Positions 9,447-18,134 of a stretch of 64,000 bases of DNA are shown one piece after another. The notes below the pieces were generated by a model. The model was not told where the DNA came from. It saw only the letters and a program-made list of their open reading frames with translations, and did not search any database. The position numbers were made by a program, and so were the translations under genes. Where the stretch lies: positions 684,266 through 748,265 of the forward strand of contig JAJDDD010000009.1 of assembly GCA_029260495.1 (NCBI GenBank), read 5' to 3'. Source of the stretch: Phycisphaerales bacterium (lineage in GTDB: Bacteria; Planctomycetota; Phycisphaerae; Phycisphaerales; UBA1924). Position 1 is the stretch's first letter. The number at the start of each line of letters is the position of its first letter.

Positions 9447-10175
9447 ATGCCCACGCCGCGCCAGCGACTTAACCGCGTTCTCGTCAAGCTAAGCGGTGAG
9501 TCATTCTGCGAGGAGGGCGGGTTCGGCATCAACACGGAGCGGCTCGCCATCATCACCGAGCAGTTCACTCTGGCGGCTCAAACGGGCGCCCAAATCGCTG
9601 TCGTCGTTGGTGGCGGCAACATTATCCGCGGGGCCACCCTCTCACAGGAAGGTCTAATCCACGCCGCCACGGCGGATTACATGGGCATGCTCGGCACCGT
9701 CATCAACGGGCTGGCTCTCAAGGAAGCCCTGGAAAGCCAGGGGCAACCCGCCCGCTGCATGACGGCGATCGATATCCCGGCAGTCGCCGAGTCGTTTATT
9801 CGCGGGCGGGCGATCAGGCATATGGAGAAAGGGCGCATCGTTGTTCTTGCTGCGGGCACGGGGAATCCATTCTTCACCACGGATTCCTGTGCTGCCCTGC
9901 GAGCGACGGAGCTGGAGTGTGACGCTGTCCTCAAGGCGACCAAGGTGGATGGCGTCTACACCGCCGACCCCGTGACGCATCCGGAAGCCACACGCTTCGA
10001 TGAGCTCACATTTGCCGAAGCGTTGGAAATGCAACTGGGCGTCATGGACCTGACCGCTCTGACCATGTGCCAGGAACGAAGGCTGCCTGTCATTGTGTAC
10101 CGCTTCGCAGAGCCTGGCGCCATTAAGCAGGTGATCGAAGGTGAATCGATTGGAACGCTGGTCCACAACGCCTGA
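9447..10175 (+). CDS. pyrH: UMP kinase
   Basis: 242 aa, typical for bacterial PyrH (hexameric, amino-acid-kinase fold), which phosphorylates UMP to UDP with ATP. Visible signatures: VLVKLSGESF at the N-terminus, VVVGGGNIIRG, DYMGMLGTVINGLAL, GTGNPFFTTDSCAALRA and VDGVYTADP. The ATG at 9447 has GGAG 6 nt upstream. An upstream in-frame extension is open but has no homology-like content. In many bacteria pyrH sits in rpsB-tsf-pyrH-frr-uppS-cdsA; here uppS and cdsA follow, but frr is missing from between them. It links functionally to the UMP-producing operon further along the window. Confidence 0.97.
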   Translation: MPTPRQRLNRVLVKLSGESFCEEGGFGINTERLAIITEQFTLAAQTGAQIAVVVGGGNIIRGATLSQEGLIHAATADYMGMLGTVINGLALKEALESQGQPARCMTAIDIPAVAESFIRGRAIRHMEKGRIVVLAAGTGNPFFTTDSCAALRATELECDAVLKATKVDGVYTADPVTHPEATRFDELTFAEALEMQLGVMDLTALTMCQERRLPVIVYRFAEPGAIKQVIEGESIGTLVHNA

Positions 10176-10279
10176 CGCCATTGATTATTCGACTGTTCGG
10201 TTGAACTTCCCGACCTCGATCCCGTAAGAGGGCGTGGGCCGCCTGTCGCCCCGACCCGCTCTACACTGCCCGACTTGCT

Positions 10280-11092
10280 ATGACGACCGTTCCTGCCCAA
10301 TCCGCCGCCCCTGTTGACTCCGAGCGAAGTCCCAACCCGGCCGCTCTGGCGCCGGACGTGCCGATCGAGCGCATTCCCCGGCACATCGCGATCATCATGG
10401 ATGGGAACGGTCGCTGGGCCGCTGAACGTGGCGATCCCCGGTCTGTCGGTCATCTTGAAGGCGTGAAGGCTGCTCGCCGAACGATTGAAAGCTGTAGCAA
10501 GCTCGGGGTGGAAGTGCTGACTCTTTTCTCGTTTTCCTCCGAGAACTGGAAGCGCCCGACGGCTGAGATCAGCGCTTTGATGGAGCTCTACTGCCAAAAC
10601 TTGCGAGCAGAACGCGATGGCGCGGTCAAACGCAACATTCGTTTTCGGCAGATCGGCCGGCGCAATGGCCTACCCGAGGAAGTGCTTCGCGAAGTTGACG
10701 AAATGGTCCAACTTACGTCTGCATGCACCGGCCCCACGCTCTGCCTCGCGATCAACTATGGTTCGCGGGCTGAGATTACCGACGCTGTCCGCAATATCGC
10801 GGTTCGCGTTCAAGATGGCGAGCTTGCTCCTGAGAACATCACCGAGGATGTTATCGGCCAGGAGCTTTCAACCGCCGGCCTACCCGATCCTGACCTGCTC
10901 ATTCGCACAGCCGGCGAAATGCGCATCAGTAATTTTCTGCTGTGGCAAATTTCCTACGCTGAGTTGTACGTCACCGACACGCATTGGCCTGCATTCGATG
11001 AGGCAGCCCTGCTTAAGGCGATCCGCGACTACGCCTCACGCGAACGCCGATTTGGCGGACTCAAGAAAGACCCCACCGCGCCCCAAGCCTGA
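10280..11092 (+). CDS. uppS: isoprenyl transferase (undecaprenyl diphosphate synthase family)
   Basis: 270 aa. It adds cis isoprene units from IPP to FPP to make the C55 carrier for cell-wall and LPS precursors. The family signature HIAIIMDGNGRWA is at about residues 36-48, with the catalytic Asp in MDGNG. FSSENWKRP, LCLAINYGSRAEI and DLLIRTAGEMRISNFLLWQ are also diagnostic. The N-terminal ~35 residues are an unconserved Pro/Ala-rich extension. Its presence argues for a lipid-carrier pathway, in line with the Kdo transferase at the window end. No clear Shine-Dalgarno precedes the ATG. cdsA follows after 32 nt. Confidence 0.96.
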   Translation: MTTVPAQSAAPVDSERSPNPAALAPDVPIERIPRHIAIIMDGNGRWAAERGDPRSVGHLEGVKAARRTIESCSKLGVEVLTLFSFSSENWKRPTAEISALMELYCQNLRAERDGAVKRNIRFRQIGRRNGLPEEVLREVDEMVQLTSACTGPTLCLAINYGSRAEITDAVRNIAVRVQDGELAPENITEDVIGQELSTAGLPDPDLLIRTAGEMRISNFLLWQISYAELYVTDTHWPAFDEAALLKAIRDYASRERRFGGLKKDPTAPQA

Positions 11093-11124
11093 CCGGCGCC
11101 TCGCGGCTGACTACCCTGTCGAGC

Positions 11125-12012
11125 GTGCTCTCCACACGACTCATGCTCGGGCCCGTGATGATCGCCGCGTTGATTCTGATTGCGTGGCTCGATGGCCTCG
11201 TCGAAGGCGCGCCGATGCCGGCTGGCCTGCACGCCATCCTGGGGCGGGAGAGCGCTCCACCAGGTGTGGTCATCGGCTTCACGATCGCCGGCCTGATTGT
11301 TGCCGCCTCGCTGGAACTCACGCGCATCTTCCGTGCTAACAGCATCGCGGCCTCTTCAACGCTGACTGCCGCCGTCGCGTTGCTCGGTTTCGCCATATCA
11401 ACCATCGCGCCAGCCTTCGCTCCGGGCGTCGCTGGGCCGATCGTTGCGACGGCCTGCGTCGCGGCGCTGCTCGCCTCCATGCTCCACCACACGCGTGATA
11501 AGACGGTGGAGGGGGCGATTGCAGCCGCTGGCGCCACGCTTTTTTCCTTTGTGTATCTCGGCGTTCTCTTCAGCTTCTTCATGCTCATTCGCAGCCAGCA
11601 TTCAGCGTGGGTCGTTCTCGGCGTGTTGCTCGTGATCAAGTCCTGTGATATCGGCGCCTACTTCACAGGTATGGCGCTGGGTAAACGCAAGCTCATCCCG
11701 TGGCTCAGTCCGGGCAAGACATGGGAGGGTCTGATAGGAGGCGTCATCACGGCTGGAGCGATCGCCGCCCTTCTCGCTGCGATCGCTCCGCAGGATTCCG
11801 CCAACCTCACTGTCAGCCAGGCGGTGATGGCCGGCGTGATTTTCGGCATCGTCGGACAGGCTGGCGACCTGGCGGCGAGCCTCCTCAAGCGCGACGCCGG
11901 CATCAAGGATTCTTCTCGCATTCTCCCCGGGTTCGGAGGCATCCTCGATGTGGTCGATTCGCCGCTCCTCGTCGCGCCGATAGCCTTCTGGCTGTTGCAT
12001 TCGCTCACTTGA
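11125..12012 (+). CDS. cdsA: phosphatidate cytidylyltransferase
   Basis: 295-aa polytopic membrane protein starting at GTG 11125. It converts phosphatidic acid and CTP to CDP-diacylglycerol, the precursor of bacterial phospholipids. About eight hydrophobic segments are visible. The C-terminal third contains the CDP-diglyceride synthetase signature: SCDIGAYFTGMALGKRKL, LSPGKTWEGLIGG, GDLAASLLKRDAGIKDSS and LPGFGGILDVVDS, including the Asp residues that bind metal. The gene follows uppS closely, the usual order in bacteria, so they are probably co-transcribed. Confidence 0.95.
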   Translation: MLSTRLMLGPVMIAALILIAWLDGLVEGAPMPAGLHAILGRESAPPGVVIGFTIAGLIVAASLELTRIFRANSIAASSTLTAAVALLGFAISTIAPAFAPGVAGPIVATACVAALLASMLHHTRDKTVEGAIAAAGATLFSFVYLGVLFSFFMLIRSQHSAWVVLGVLLVIKSCDIGAYFTGMALGKRKLIPWLSPGKTWEGLIGGVITAGAIAALLAAIAPQDSANLTVSQAVMAGVIFGIVGQAGDLAASLLKRDAGIKDSSRILPGFGGILDVVDSPLLVAPIAFWLLHSLT

Positions 12013-12103
12013 GCAATCGACGAGCCCATTTTCTTCCGTCACGCTCGCGCCGGTCTGTGTACACTCGTGTATGCAAGAGTTGAAGACCCCTCCAGGAGCG
12101 TCC

Positions 12104-12862
12104 ATGTCCGTCACGGAGAAGCTGCTTCGTTTGTTCCGAGTTGATCAGCAGATCCGCGGCCTTAAGAGCCGTGTTGATTCAGCTGAGCGGTACCTCAAAC
12201 AACAGGACGCCCAGCTCGAGCAGCTCAACGCCAAGCGCGAGGCGTTAATTATTCAGGCTCGCCAGCTTGAAGCCGCTGTTCACAACAATGAAGCTGAAAT
12301 GGGTGCTCTGGACGCGCGCATCGCCACGCTGCGCGACAAGCTCAACGCCGCGACGAGCAACAAGGAATACACAGCCCTGTTGACCGACGTCAACACGCAA
12401 AAGGCTGACAAGGGTGAGATCGAAGAGCGTTCTCTTGAAGCTCTTACACAGCTTGATGATGTACGAGCCGCACAGAATGAAGTTGAAGAGCAACTCGCCG
12501 AGCGTGGGAAAATCCGCGAGGTCGCGCTGGCTGACCGAGACACCCGCGCCGCGGAAGTGAAGGACAGACTTGAAGAACTTCAGGGCGAGCGCAAGGAAGC
12601 AGCCTCTGATGTCCCCGCTGATACCATGCAGGTCTTCGAATACGAGACAAATCGTCTCGGGGGTGAAGCTATGGCCGCCATCGAAGAGCACAGCCGCCGA
12701 CATATGGAGTTTTCCTGCGGCGCCTGTCAGGTTCTTCAGCCCATGGAGACCATCTCCACACTGCTCGGCGCTACTGCTCCGGTCACGCAGTGCGTCAGTT
12801 GCGGCGCCATCCTCTATGTCGAGGAAGCGCTCCGCGAGTCGATGACCTCCTCCAAGCGATGA
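12104..12862 (+). CDS. coiled-coil protein with C-terminal C4 zinc ribbon
   Basis: 252 aa. The ATG at 12104 is preceded by AGGAG at good spacing; the ATG at 12071 is less likely. Residues 1-175 form a long coiled coil (RVDSAERYLKQQDAQLEQLN, then QLDDVRAAQNEVEEQLAER). The C-terminus is a zinc ribbon, CGAC near residue 205 and CVSC about 30 residues later, typical of the zf-RING_7 / C4-type zinc ribbon family. Those proteins are widespread bacterial regulators or scaffolds of ill-defined function. It lies 91 nt after cdsA and could be the end of that transcription unit. Confidence 0.88.
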   Translation: MSVTEKLLRLFRVDQQIRGLKSRVDSAERYLKQQDAQLEQLNAKREALIIQARQLEAAVHNNEAEMGALDARIATLRDKLNAATSNKEYTALLTDVNTQKADKGEIEERSLEALTQLDDVRAAQNEVEEQLAERGKIREVALADRDTRAAEVKDRLEELQGERKEAASDVPADTMQVFEYETNRLGGEAMAAIEEHSRRHMEFSCGACQVLQPMETISTLLGATAPVTQCVSCGAILYVEEALRESMTSSKR

Positions 12863-12886
12863 AATTTCGGCCCTGAGTTTGTTTGG

Positions 12887-13411
12887 CTACCTGTTCTGCG
12901 CCAGGGCTGACACCATCACATACCCCGTATGATCCGCGCCGCCACCCTGCTGCTCGGGCAGCAGCGCCATGCTTGCGCGCTCCACTCGAAAATCTCGCGC
13001 CTGCCCCTGTCGCTGTTCGATGAGTCGGCGCCCCGCCTCCACTGCAGCTCGCTTGGTTGCAAGAACGCCCTGTCCCAGAGCTTCTGCTGTCATGTAGATC
13101 CGCCCTTCTTCCAGTCTTGGCGCACGCATCCACCACCCCGGCCGCGATGCGTCATGGATCGCTGCTGCATCAAGCGTTTGGAGTGATGCAAGATTGCCGC
13201 CATCTGCTGCCTCTCTTTCCGCCTCTCGGTCCGCCTTCGCAAGCATTTCTTTGGTCGGCGCCGCCGGGCCGATCATCAGAGGGGGCATTTCAGCGACTGT
13301 CTGTTTGTCCGGCCGGCGGCACCCATCCGTGAATACAACCGCCAGGCATCCGGCGAGACAGGCCGCCAGATTCAGCCCACTCCTATTTCGTCGTGTGATC
13401 CAAGTCATCAC
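12887..13411 (-). CDS. putative lipoprotein, 174 aa
   Basis: Not recognised. The basic N-terminus (WITRRNRSGLN) is followed by a hydrophobic stretch with Cys residues usable as lipobox (LAACLAGC or FTDGC), so it is probably a lipoprotein. The mature part is predicted mixed: EMLAKADREAEREAADG, then a segment with EGRIYMTAEALGQGVLATKR. It starts in a 4-nt overlap with the stop of nrdR upstream, so it is co-transcribed with that repressor. That link looks positional rather than functional. Confidence 0.72.
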   Translation of the reverse strand: MMTWITRRNRSGLNLAACLAGCLAVVFTDGCRRPDKQTVAEMPPLMIGPAAPTKEMLAKADREAEREAADGGNLASLQTLDAAAIHDASRPGWWMRAPRLEEGRIYMTAEALGQGVLATKRAAVEAGRRLIEQRQGQARDFRVERASMALLPEQQGGGADHTGYVMVSALAQNR

Positions 13412-13911
13412 TCAAACAACCGCTGCTGATCTTTGACATCTTTCACTCGATCCCCCAGTTGCTGGATAGTCTCCAGAATGTCGCCCACACTTCGGAACTG
13501 CTCGTATTCACTGGCAAATCGCACATAGGCGATCTCGTCGATGTCCCGAAGCCTCGCTGCGACCTTCCGCCCGATCACGCCCGCTTCGACTTCCCGGTCA
13601 AACTCCCGGTGGACCTCATCCTCCACCTCCGAGACGAGCCGCTCCTTGTCTTCCGCGGTGATGGGGCGCTTCCCGCAGGCTGCGAGCACGCTGGAGAGAA
13701 TATTCTCCGACTTGAAAGGCACGCGCGAGCCATCCCTCTTGATGACCACCAGCCGATTTGTCTCCTCGACGCGCTCGTAGGTGGTGAAACGCCTTTCACA
13801 CGCTTCACATTGCCTGCGCCGACGGATCGCCCGCCCCGCCTCGCTGGCGCGCGAGTCAATCACACGATCGTTGTCCGCGTTGCAATATGGACAGATCACA
13901 CACCGCTCCAT
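13408..13911 (-). CDS. nrdR: transcriptional repressor NrdR
   Basis: 167 aa, standard for NrdR. The N-terminal zinc ribbon has four Cys (CPYC near residues 8-11 and CEAC about 27 residues later, followed by RRFTTYERVE). An ATP-cone domain follows (VIKRDGSRVPFKSENILSSV), which senses dATP/ATP and controls binding to NrdR boxes upstream of ribonucleotide reductase genes. No nrd gene is visible in this window. Divergent from thrS. Confidence 0.96.
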   Translation of the reverse strand: MERCVICPYCNADNDRVIDSRASEAGRAIRRRRQCEACERRFTTYERVEETNRLVVIKRDGSRVPFKSENILSSVLAACGKRPITAEDKERLVSEVEDEVHREFDREVEAGVIGRKVAARLRDIDEIAYVRFASEYEQFRSVGDILETIQQLGDRVKDVKDQQRLFE

Positions 13912-14055
13912 CTCACCCGTTCGCTCGCGCCCAGAAACCCTGCGACGCTATCATGCGCCTCGCAGCTTGCTGGGCGCCCTTGCATGGTGAGCCCGCTGCC
14001 GTTCCGCGTCAATACTCACATCTTCACCCTCCATTTCACGTATCTGAAACACCCC

Positions 14056-16122
14056 ATGCCTCGCATCACACTCCCAGACGGCTCCACCAAGGACTTCGAT
14101 CACCCTGTCACAGCATTCGAGGTCGCCGAATCTATCGGCCCGCGCCTCGCTCAGGCGGCGCTGGGCGCCAAGATTGATGGAGAGCTTGTTGATCTGGGCG
14201 CGACCATTACTCGCGATGTCGCCCTCGCGATCATCACCGAGCGCACGCGCGATCGCGCTCTTGATCCGGACGCTCTCTTCCTCCTGCGTCACTCCGCGGC
14301 GCACGTCATGGCCGAAGCCATCCAGCGTCTCTATCCCGGCGTTCAGCTTGTCTATGGGCCGCCGCTGGATCATGGGTTTTACTACGACATCGCGATCCCC
14401 AAAGGCGCCAGCATCTCCTCTGACGATTTCGAAAAAATCGAAAAGGAGATGGCGAACATCATCAAGGAAGATCGCCCCTTCTCCCGCTATGAGCTTCCCA
14501 TTGCGGAAGGGGTCGCCAAGCTCAAGAAGGAAGGAAGCAAGTACAAACTCGACAACGCCCAGCGAGCTATAGACGCTGGCTCGGATGCTCTCTCCTGGTA
14601 CGCCACCGGATCCCCTGGTGAAAATTGGGAGGATCTGTGTCGCGGACCTCATGTGCCTTCCACCGGACGCATCGGCGCCTTCAAGATCATGTCCATCGCC
14701 AGCTCCTACTGGCACGGCGACGAAAACTCCGACGTGCTCACTCGCGTGTACGGCACAGCTTTTCCCACTAAGAAAGACCTCGGTCATCATCTCGAGCAAC
14801 TCGAAGAAGCCAAGAAGCGCGACCACCGCGTGCTTGGCAAACAGCTTCACCTTTTCCATATCGACGAAGCCGTCGGGCAGGGACTCATCCTCTGGACTCC
14901 CGAAGGCGGCGTGGTGCGCGCTGAGCTGCAAGCCTTTATCGGTGAGGAACTGCGCAAGCAGGGATATCACCAGGTATTTACCCCGCACATCGGCAAGCTG
15001 GAGCTTTTCAAGACCAGCGGGCACTTTCCGTACTACCAGGACTCTCAGTACCCGCCGATTGTCATGCGCGAATCGCTCGACTTGATGGCGACCGAGGGCT
15101 GCTCCTGCGCCGAGCTCTCCAATCGAATGCGTCAGGGCGAGATCGAGGGCTACCTGCTTAAGCCCATGAACTGCCCGATGCACATCAAAATCTTTGGCTC
15201 CCGCCCCCATTCTTATCGCGATCTTCCCGTTCGTCTGGCTGAGTTTGGAACCGTCTACCGCTGGGAGCAGTCCGGCGAACTCAACGGCATGACTCGTGTC
15301 CGCGGCTTCACTCAAGACGACGCCCACCTCTTCTGCACCGAAGAACAAATCGCAGAAGAAATGACCGGCTGCCTGTCACTTGTGCGCACCATTTTCGACA
15401 CTCTGGGTATGGAAGGCTACCGCGTGCGTGTGGGCTTGCGCGATCCGGACTCATCGAAATACATTGGAGACTCGGCGAACTGGGATCGCGCCGAAGAAGC
15501 CTGCCGCCAGGCAGCTGCCACCCTCGACGCCCCGTTTTCCGAGGAAGCAGGCGAGGCAGCCTTCTACGGCCCGAAGATCGACTTCATCATTCGCGATGTC
15601 ATCGGCCGCGAATGGCAACTTGGCACTGTTCAGATCGACTACAACCTGCCTGAGCGATTTGACCTTTCCTACATCGGCGCGGACAACAAGCCCCACCGAC
15701 CTGTCATGATCCATCGCGCGCCGTTCGGCTCGATGGAGCGATTCATCGGCGTCCTGATTGAACACTTCGCCGGCGCTTTTCCCATATGGCTCAGCCCCGA
15801 GCAGGTTCGCGTTCTGCCGATCAGCGAAAAGTCCAACGAATACGCCACCCGCGTTCACGATGCTCTGCTCGCTGCCCGCGTACGCACAAGGATGGATGCG
15901 GACAACGATCGCATCCAGGCCAAGATTAAGATGGCGGCTGAAGAAAAGGTTCCCTATATGGTGGTTGTCGGCCCGCGCGACGCAGAAGCGGGCGCCGTCT
16001 CTGTGCGGGCGCGCGGCGTGCAAAAAGACCTTGGCTCCATGCCTCTGGATCAGTTCGTTGAAGCTGCCAAACAGGAAATTGCCACCCGAGGGCAGTCCCG
16101 GGTGATTGATCATTTCTCGTGA
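14056..16122 (+). CDS. thrS: threonine--tRNA ligase
   Basis: 688 aa from the ATG at 14056 (MPRITLPDGS). The frame stays open further upstream over the nrdR promoter side, but that part has no ThrRS-like sequence. Domains in order: TGS (about 1-62), editing domain with HSAAHVMAEA, class II catalytic core (about 255-560) with motif 2 region FGTVYRWEQSGELNGMTRVR and MNCPMH, then the anticodon-binding domain. It charges tRNA-Thr. infC follows after a 321-nt leader, the usual thrS-infC neighbourhood. Confidence 0.97.
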   Translation: MPRITLPDGSTKDFDHPVTAFEVAESIGPRLAQAALGAKIDGELVDLGATITRDVALAIITERTRDRALDPDALFLLRHSAAHVMAEAIQRLYPGVQLVYGPPLDHGFYYDIAIPKGASISSDDFEKIEKEMANIIKEDRPFSRYELPIAEGVAKLKKEGSKYKLDNAQRAIDAGSDALSWYATGSPGENWEDLCRGPHVPSTGRIGAFKIMSIASSYWHGDENSDVLTRVYGTAFPTKKDLGHHLEQLEEAKKRDHRVLGKQLHLFHIDEAVGQGLILWTPEGGVVRAELQAFIGEELRKQGYHQVFTPHIGKLELFKTSGHFPYYQDSQYPPIVMRESLDLMATEGCSCAELSNRMRQGEIEGYLLKPMNCPMHIKIFGSRPHSYRDLPVRLAEFGTVYRWEQSGELNGMTRVRGFTQDDAHLFCTEEQIAEEMTGCLSLVRTIFDTLGMEGYRVRVGLRDPDSSKYIGDSANWDRAEEACRQAAATLDAPFSEEAGEAAFYGPKIDFIIRDVIGREWQLGTVQIDYNLPERFDLSYIGADNKPHRPVMIHRAPFGSMERFIGVLIEHFAGAFPIWLSPEQVRVLPISEKSNEYATRVHDALLAARVRTRMDADNDRIQAKIKMAAEEKVPYMVVVGPRDAEAGAVSVRARGVQKDLGSMPLDQFVEAAKQEIATRGQSRVIDHFS

Positions 16123-16443
16123 ACAATGGACTTCAACTCCGATAATTCTCTATTGGCGTCACAATGGGTCAGCTTTCGTGCAAGTTTTTCTTGCCCCGTC
16201 AAGGCGCCGATAGTAAGGTTCCTATGCAGCGGGCTTTGGTTGCCTGCTCGTTTTCGTACGCCGGAGCATCGTCCTGATGATGATCTCGACAACTGATCGT
16301 CGCCCAGCCGCCGGCTCACGCTGCGGCTGCCCTCGCGCATGATCCGGCCTGCCCCCAACCATCCAAACCCACTCGTGTGCGAGTCCGCATCAACGGCGCG
16401 GCATCGCTCGGTTCGTTTTTGATTTTCTCAAAGGAGACCTCTC
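16123..16443 (+). promoter_or_regulatory. thrS-infC intergenic leader
   Basis: 321 bases without a convincing gene. It holds a short GC hairpin (arms 16228-16234 and 16242-16248, 7 bp) followed by a T-rich stretch, and ends in a strong Shine-Dalgarno (AAAGGAG about 16430-16436) 7 nt before the infC ATC codon. It is probably the 5' leader and promoter region of infC. No T-box or known ribosomal-protein leader could be recognised by eye. Confidence 0.45.
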
Positions 16444-17172
16444 ATCGCCAGACGACGCTACTTTCGTGAGACCGGACCCGTCCGCAGGACGCGTGTCAAC
16501 CACTTGATCCGCGTGCCGCAAGTTCGGCTCATTGACGAGAACAACGAGCAGGCGGGTGTCGTTGACACGTCCGATGCTCTACGCCGCGCGGAAGGCGCCG
16601 GCCTCGATCTCGTCGAAATCTCGCCCGAGTCCAACCCCCCGGTTTGCAAGATCATGGACTACGGCAAGTACAAGTATGAGAAGTCCAAGAAAGATCAGCG
16701 TACACGCGCTGCATCCAAACAAGCTGAGATGAAAGAGGTTCGTCTCGGGCGATCCATTAAGATCGATCCGCACGACGTGCAAATTCGTATCGAACAGGCT
16801 CGCAAGTTCCTCATGGACGGCCACAAGGTGCTTCTTGTTCAGCAGTTCCGTGGACGCGAGATGGCCCACCGTGAGTTGGGCGTTGAGCGACTTCGCGGCA
16901 TTGTTGAAGCGCTGGCCGACATCTCCAAAGTCGAGATGACCCCGCGCCAGGCGGGCCGGCGACTTTCACTCATGCTCGCCCCGGACCGCAACAAGGTCGA
17001 GAAGGCCAAACAGCGGGCTGAGCAACTCAAGAGAGATGCCGCAATGACAACTCCCTCGGATATGGAAACGGCTGACGAACCCAATGAAGCGCCGCCGGCT
17101 CCGTTGGAAGTCGAGGTCGAGTCGACATCCGAGCAAGCCTCGGCTGAGCAAACCGCCACCAGCGGCAACTGA
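16444..17172 (+). CDS. infC: translation initiation factor IF-3 (ATC start codon)
   Basis: 242 aa from ATC 16444. IF-3 binds the 30S subunit, prevents premature 50S joining and proofreads start codons. The ATC is placed ideally behind AAAGGAG, and the residues it opens (ARRRYFRETGPVRRTRVNHL) fit IF-3 N-termini; TTG at 16506 would truncate the first domain. Visible: VRLIDENNEQ (N domain), PPVCKIMDYGKYKYE (linker), KEVRLGRSIKIDPHDV and LVQQFRGREMAHRELG (C domain). A ~45-residue acidic Pro/Ala/Glu tail is extra to the family. Noncanonical start codons on infC are known to provide autoregulation by IF-3. rpmI and rplT, the usual next genes, are absent here. Confidence 0.93.
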   Translation: MARRRYFRETGPVRRTRVNHLIRVPQVRLIDENNEQAGVVDTSDALRRAEGAGLDLVEISPESNPPVCKIMDYGKYKYEKSKKDQRTRAASKQAEMKEVRLGRSIKIDPHDVQIRIEQARKFLMDGHKVLLVQQFRGREMAHRELGVERLRGIVEALADISKVEMTPRQAGRRLSLMLAPDRNKVEKAKQRAEQLKRDAAMTTPSDMETADEPNEAPPAPLEVEVESTSEQASAEQTATSGN

Positions 17173-17344
17173 GCTTTGCAGGGCTTCCATACCCTTGATC
17201 TATCCCACAACCGGACGTCCGCTCCCCCCAAGTCTCGCTTGAGCGCCATTTCTCCGCTATTCTCTTCCGCTTCGCCGCCTTTCCAGGGGACAATCGCCTC
17301 CGTCGGCGTCAACTGATCGACACTCCGAAGTGTGGAGCATCAGG

Positions 17345-18097
17345 ATGCCGCGCATCGCGTTGGTTTCGGACATCCATGGCAACCTCGAAGCGTTCGAGGC
17401 GGTTCTTAACCACATCGCCGTTGCTGATCCCGACCTCACCCTCTGCCTCGGCGACGTTGTCGGATACGGGCCCGACCCCGGCGCCTGCTTCGATCTCGCT
17501 GAGCAGGCCTGCGATGCGATTGTCGTCGGCAATCATGATGAAGCGCTCATCAATCCCCGTGCCGCCGGGGCTTTCAACAACGCCGCCTCAGAATCTCTCG
17601 CCTACTCGGCCCGCGTTCTGACGCGCGATCAAATGCGCCGCATCGAAGAGTGGCCGCGCAAGCTCAATCTCGATGGCCTCGCGATCACGCACGGCTCATT
17701 CGGCCGCTTCCAATACGAATACATCACCAACGCGCCCATCGCTGCTGAATCCATGCTCGCGATGGACGCCCGCGTCGGCGCCGTCGGTCATACACATGTC
17801 CCTTCCGCCTTCGTTGGTCCAGCACAAGGCGAAGTCAACGCGGAAGACGTTTACTGCGTGCGCATGCCCGAGCGAATCGCGCTGACACTTTCTGAGAGCC
17901 AAAGGTTCATCATCAACCCCGGCTCCGTCGGTCAGCCCCGCGACGGCGACCCCAACGCTGCGTGGGGCATGCTCGATACCGAACTGCTTACCTTCGAGGT
18001 TCAGCGGGTTGAATACGACGTTGATCTTACGACCAAGAAAATTCGTGCCGCTGGCCTTCCAGACTTTCTTGGCGAGCGCCTCCGTGTCGGGGCGTGA
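17345..18097 (+). CDS. metallophosphoesterase (YfcE/Ser-Thr phosphatase-like)
   Basis: 250 aa from the ATG at 17345. Calcineurin-like fold motifs are all visible: SDIHGN (D-x-H), LGDVVGYGPDPG (GD-x-x-G), VGNHDEA (GNHD), then a His at ITHGSFG and GHTHVPSAF. These coordinate two divalent metals. The VGYGPDP form is common in predicted phosphodiesterases or diadenosine-tetraphosphate-type phosphatases; the substrate cannot be assigned. Stand-alone between infC and a lipoprotein gene. Confidence 0.9.
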   Translation: MPRIALVSDIHGNLEAFEAVLNHIAVADPDLTLCLGDVVGYGPDPGACFDLAEQACDAIVVGNHDEALINPRAAGAFNNAASESLAYSARVLTRDQMRRIEEWPRKLNLDGLAITHGSFGRFQYEYITNAPIAAESMLAMDARVGAVGHTHVPSAFVGPAQGEVNAEDVYCVRMPERIALTLSESQRFIINPGSVGQPRDGDPNAAWGMLDTELLTFEVQRVEYDVDLTTKKIRAAGLPDFLGERLRVGA

Positions 18098-18134
18098 TGT
18101 TTTTCATTTCAAGTCCTCTTTTTTCAAGACGTCG

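Noticed and set aside
13951-15348. 465-codon open frame on the minus strand
   Set aside because: It is antisense to thrS, has no family motifs, and reflects the GC-rich third positions of the thrS frame.
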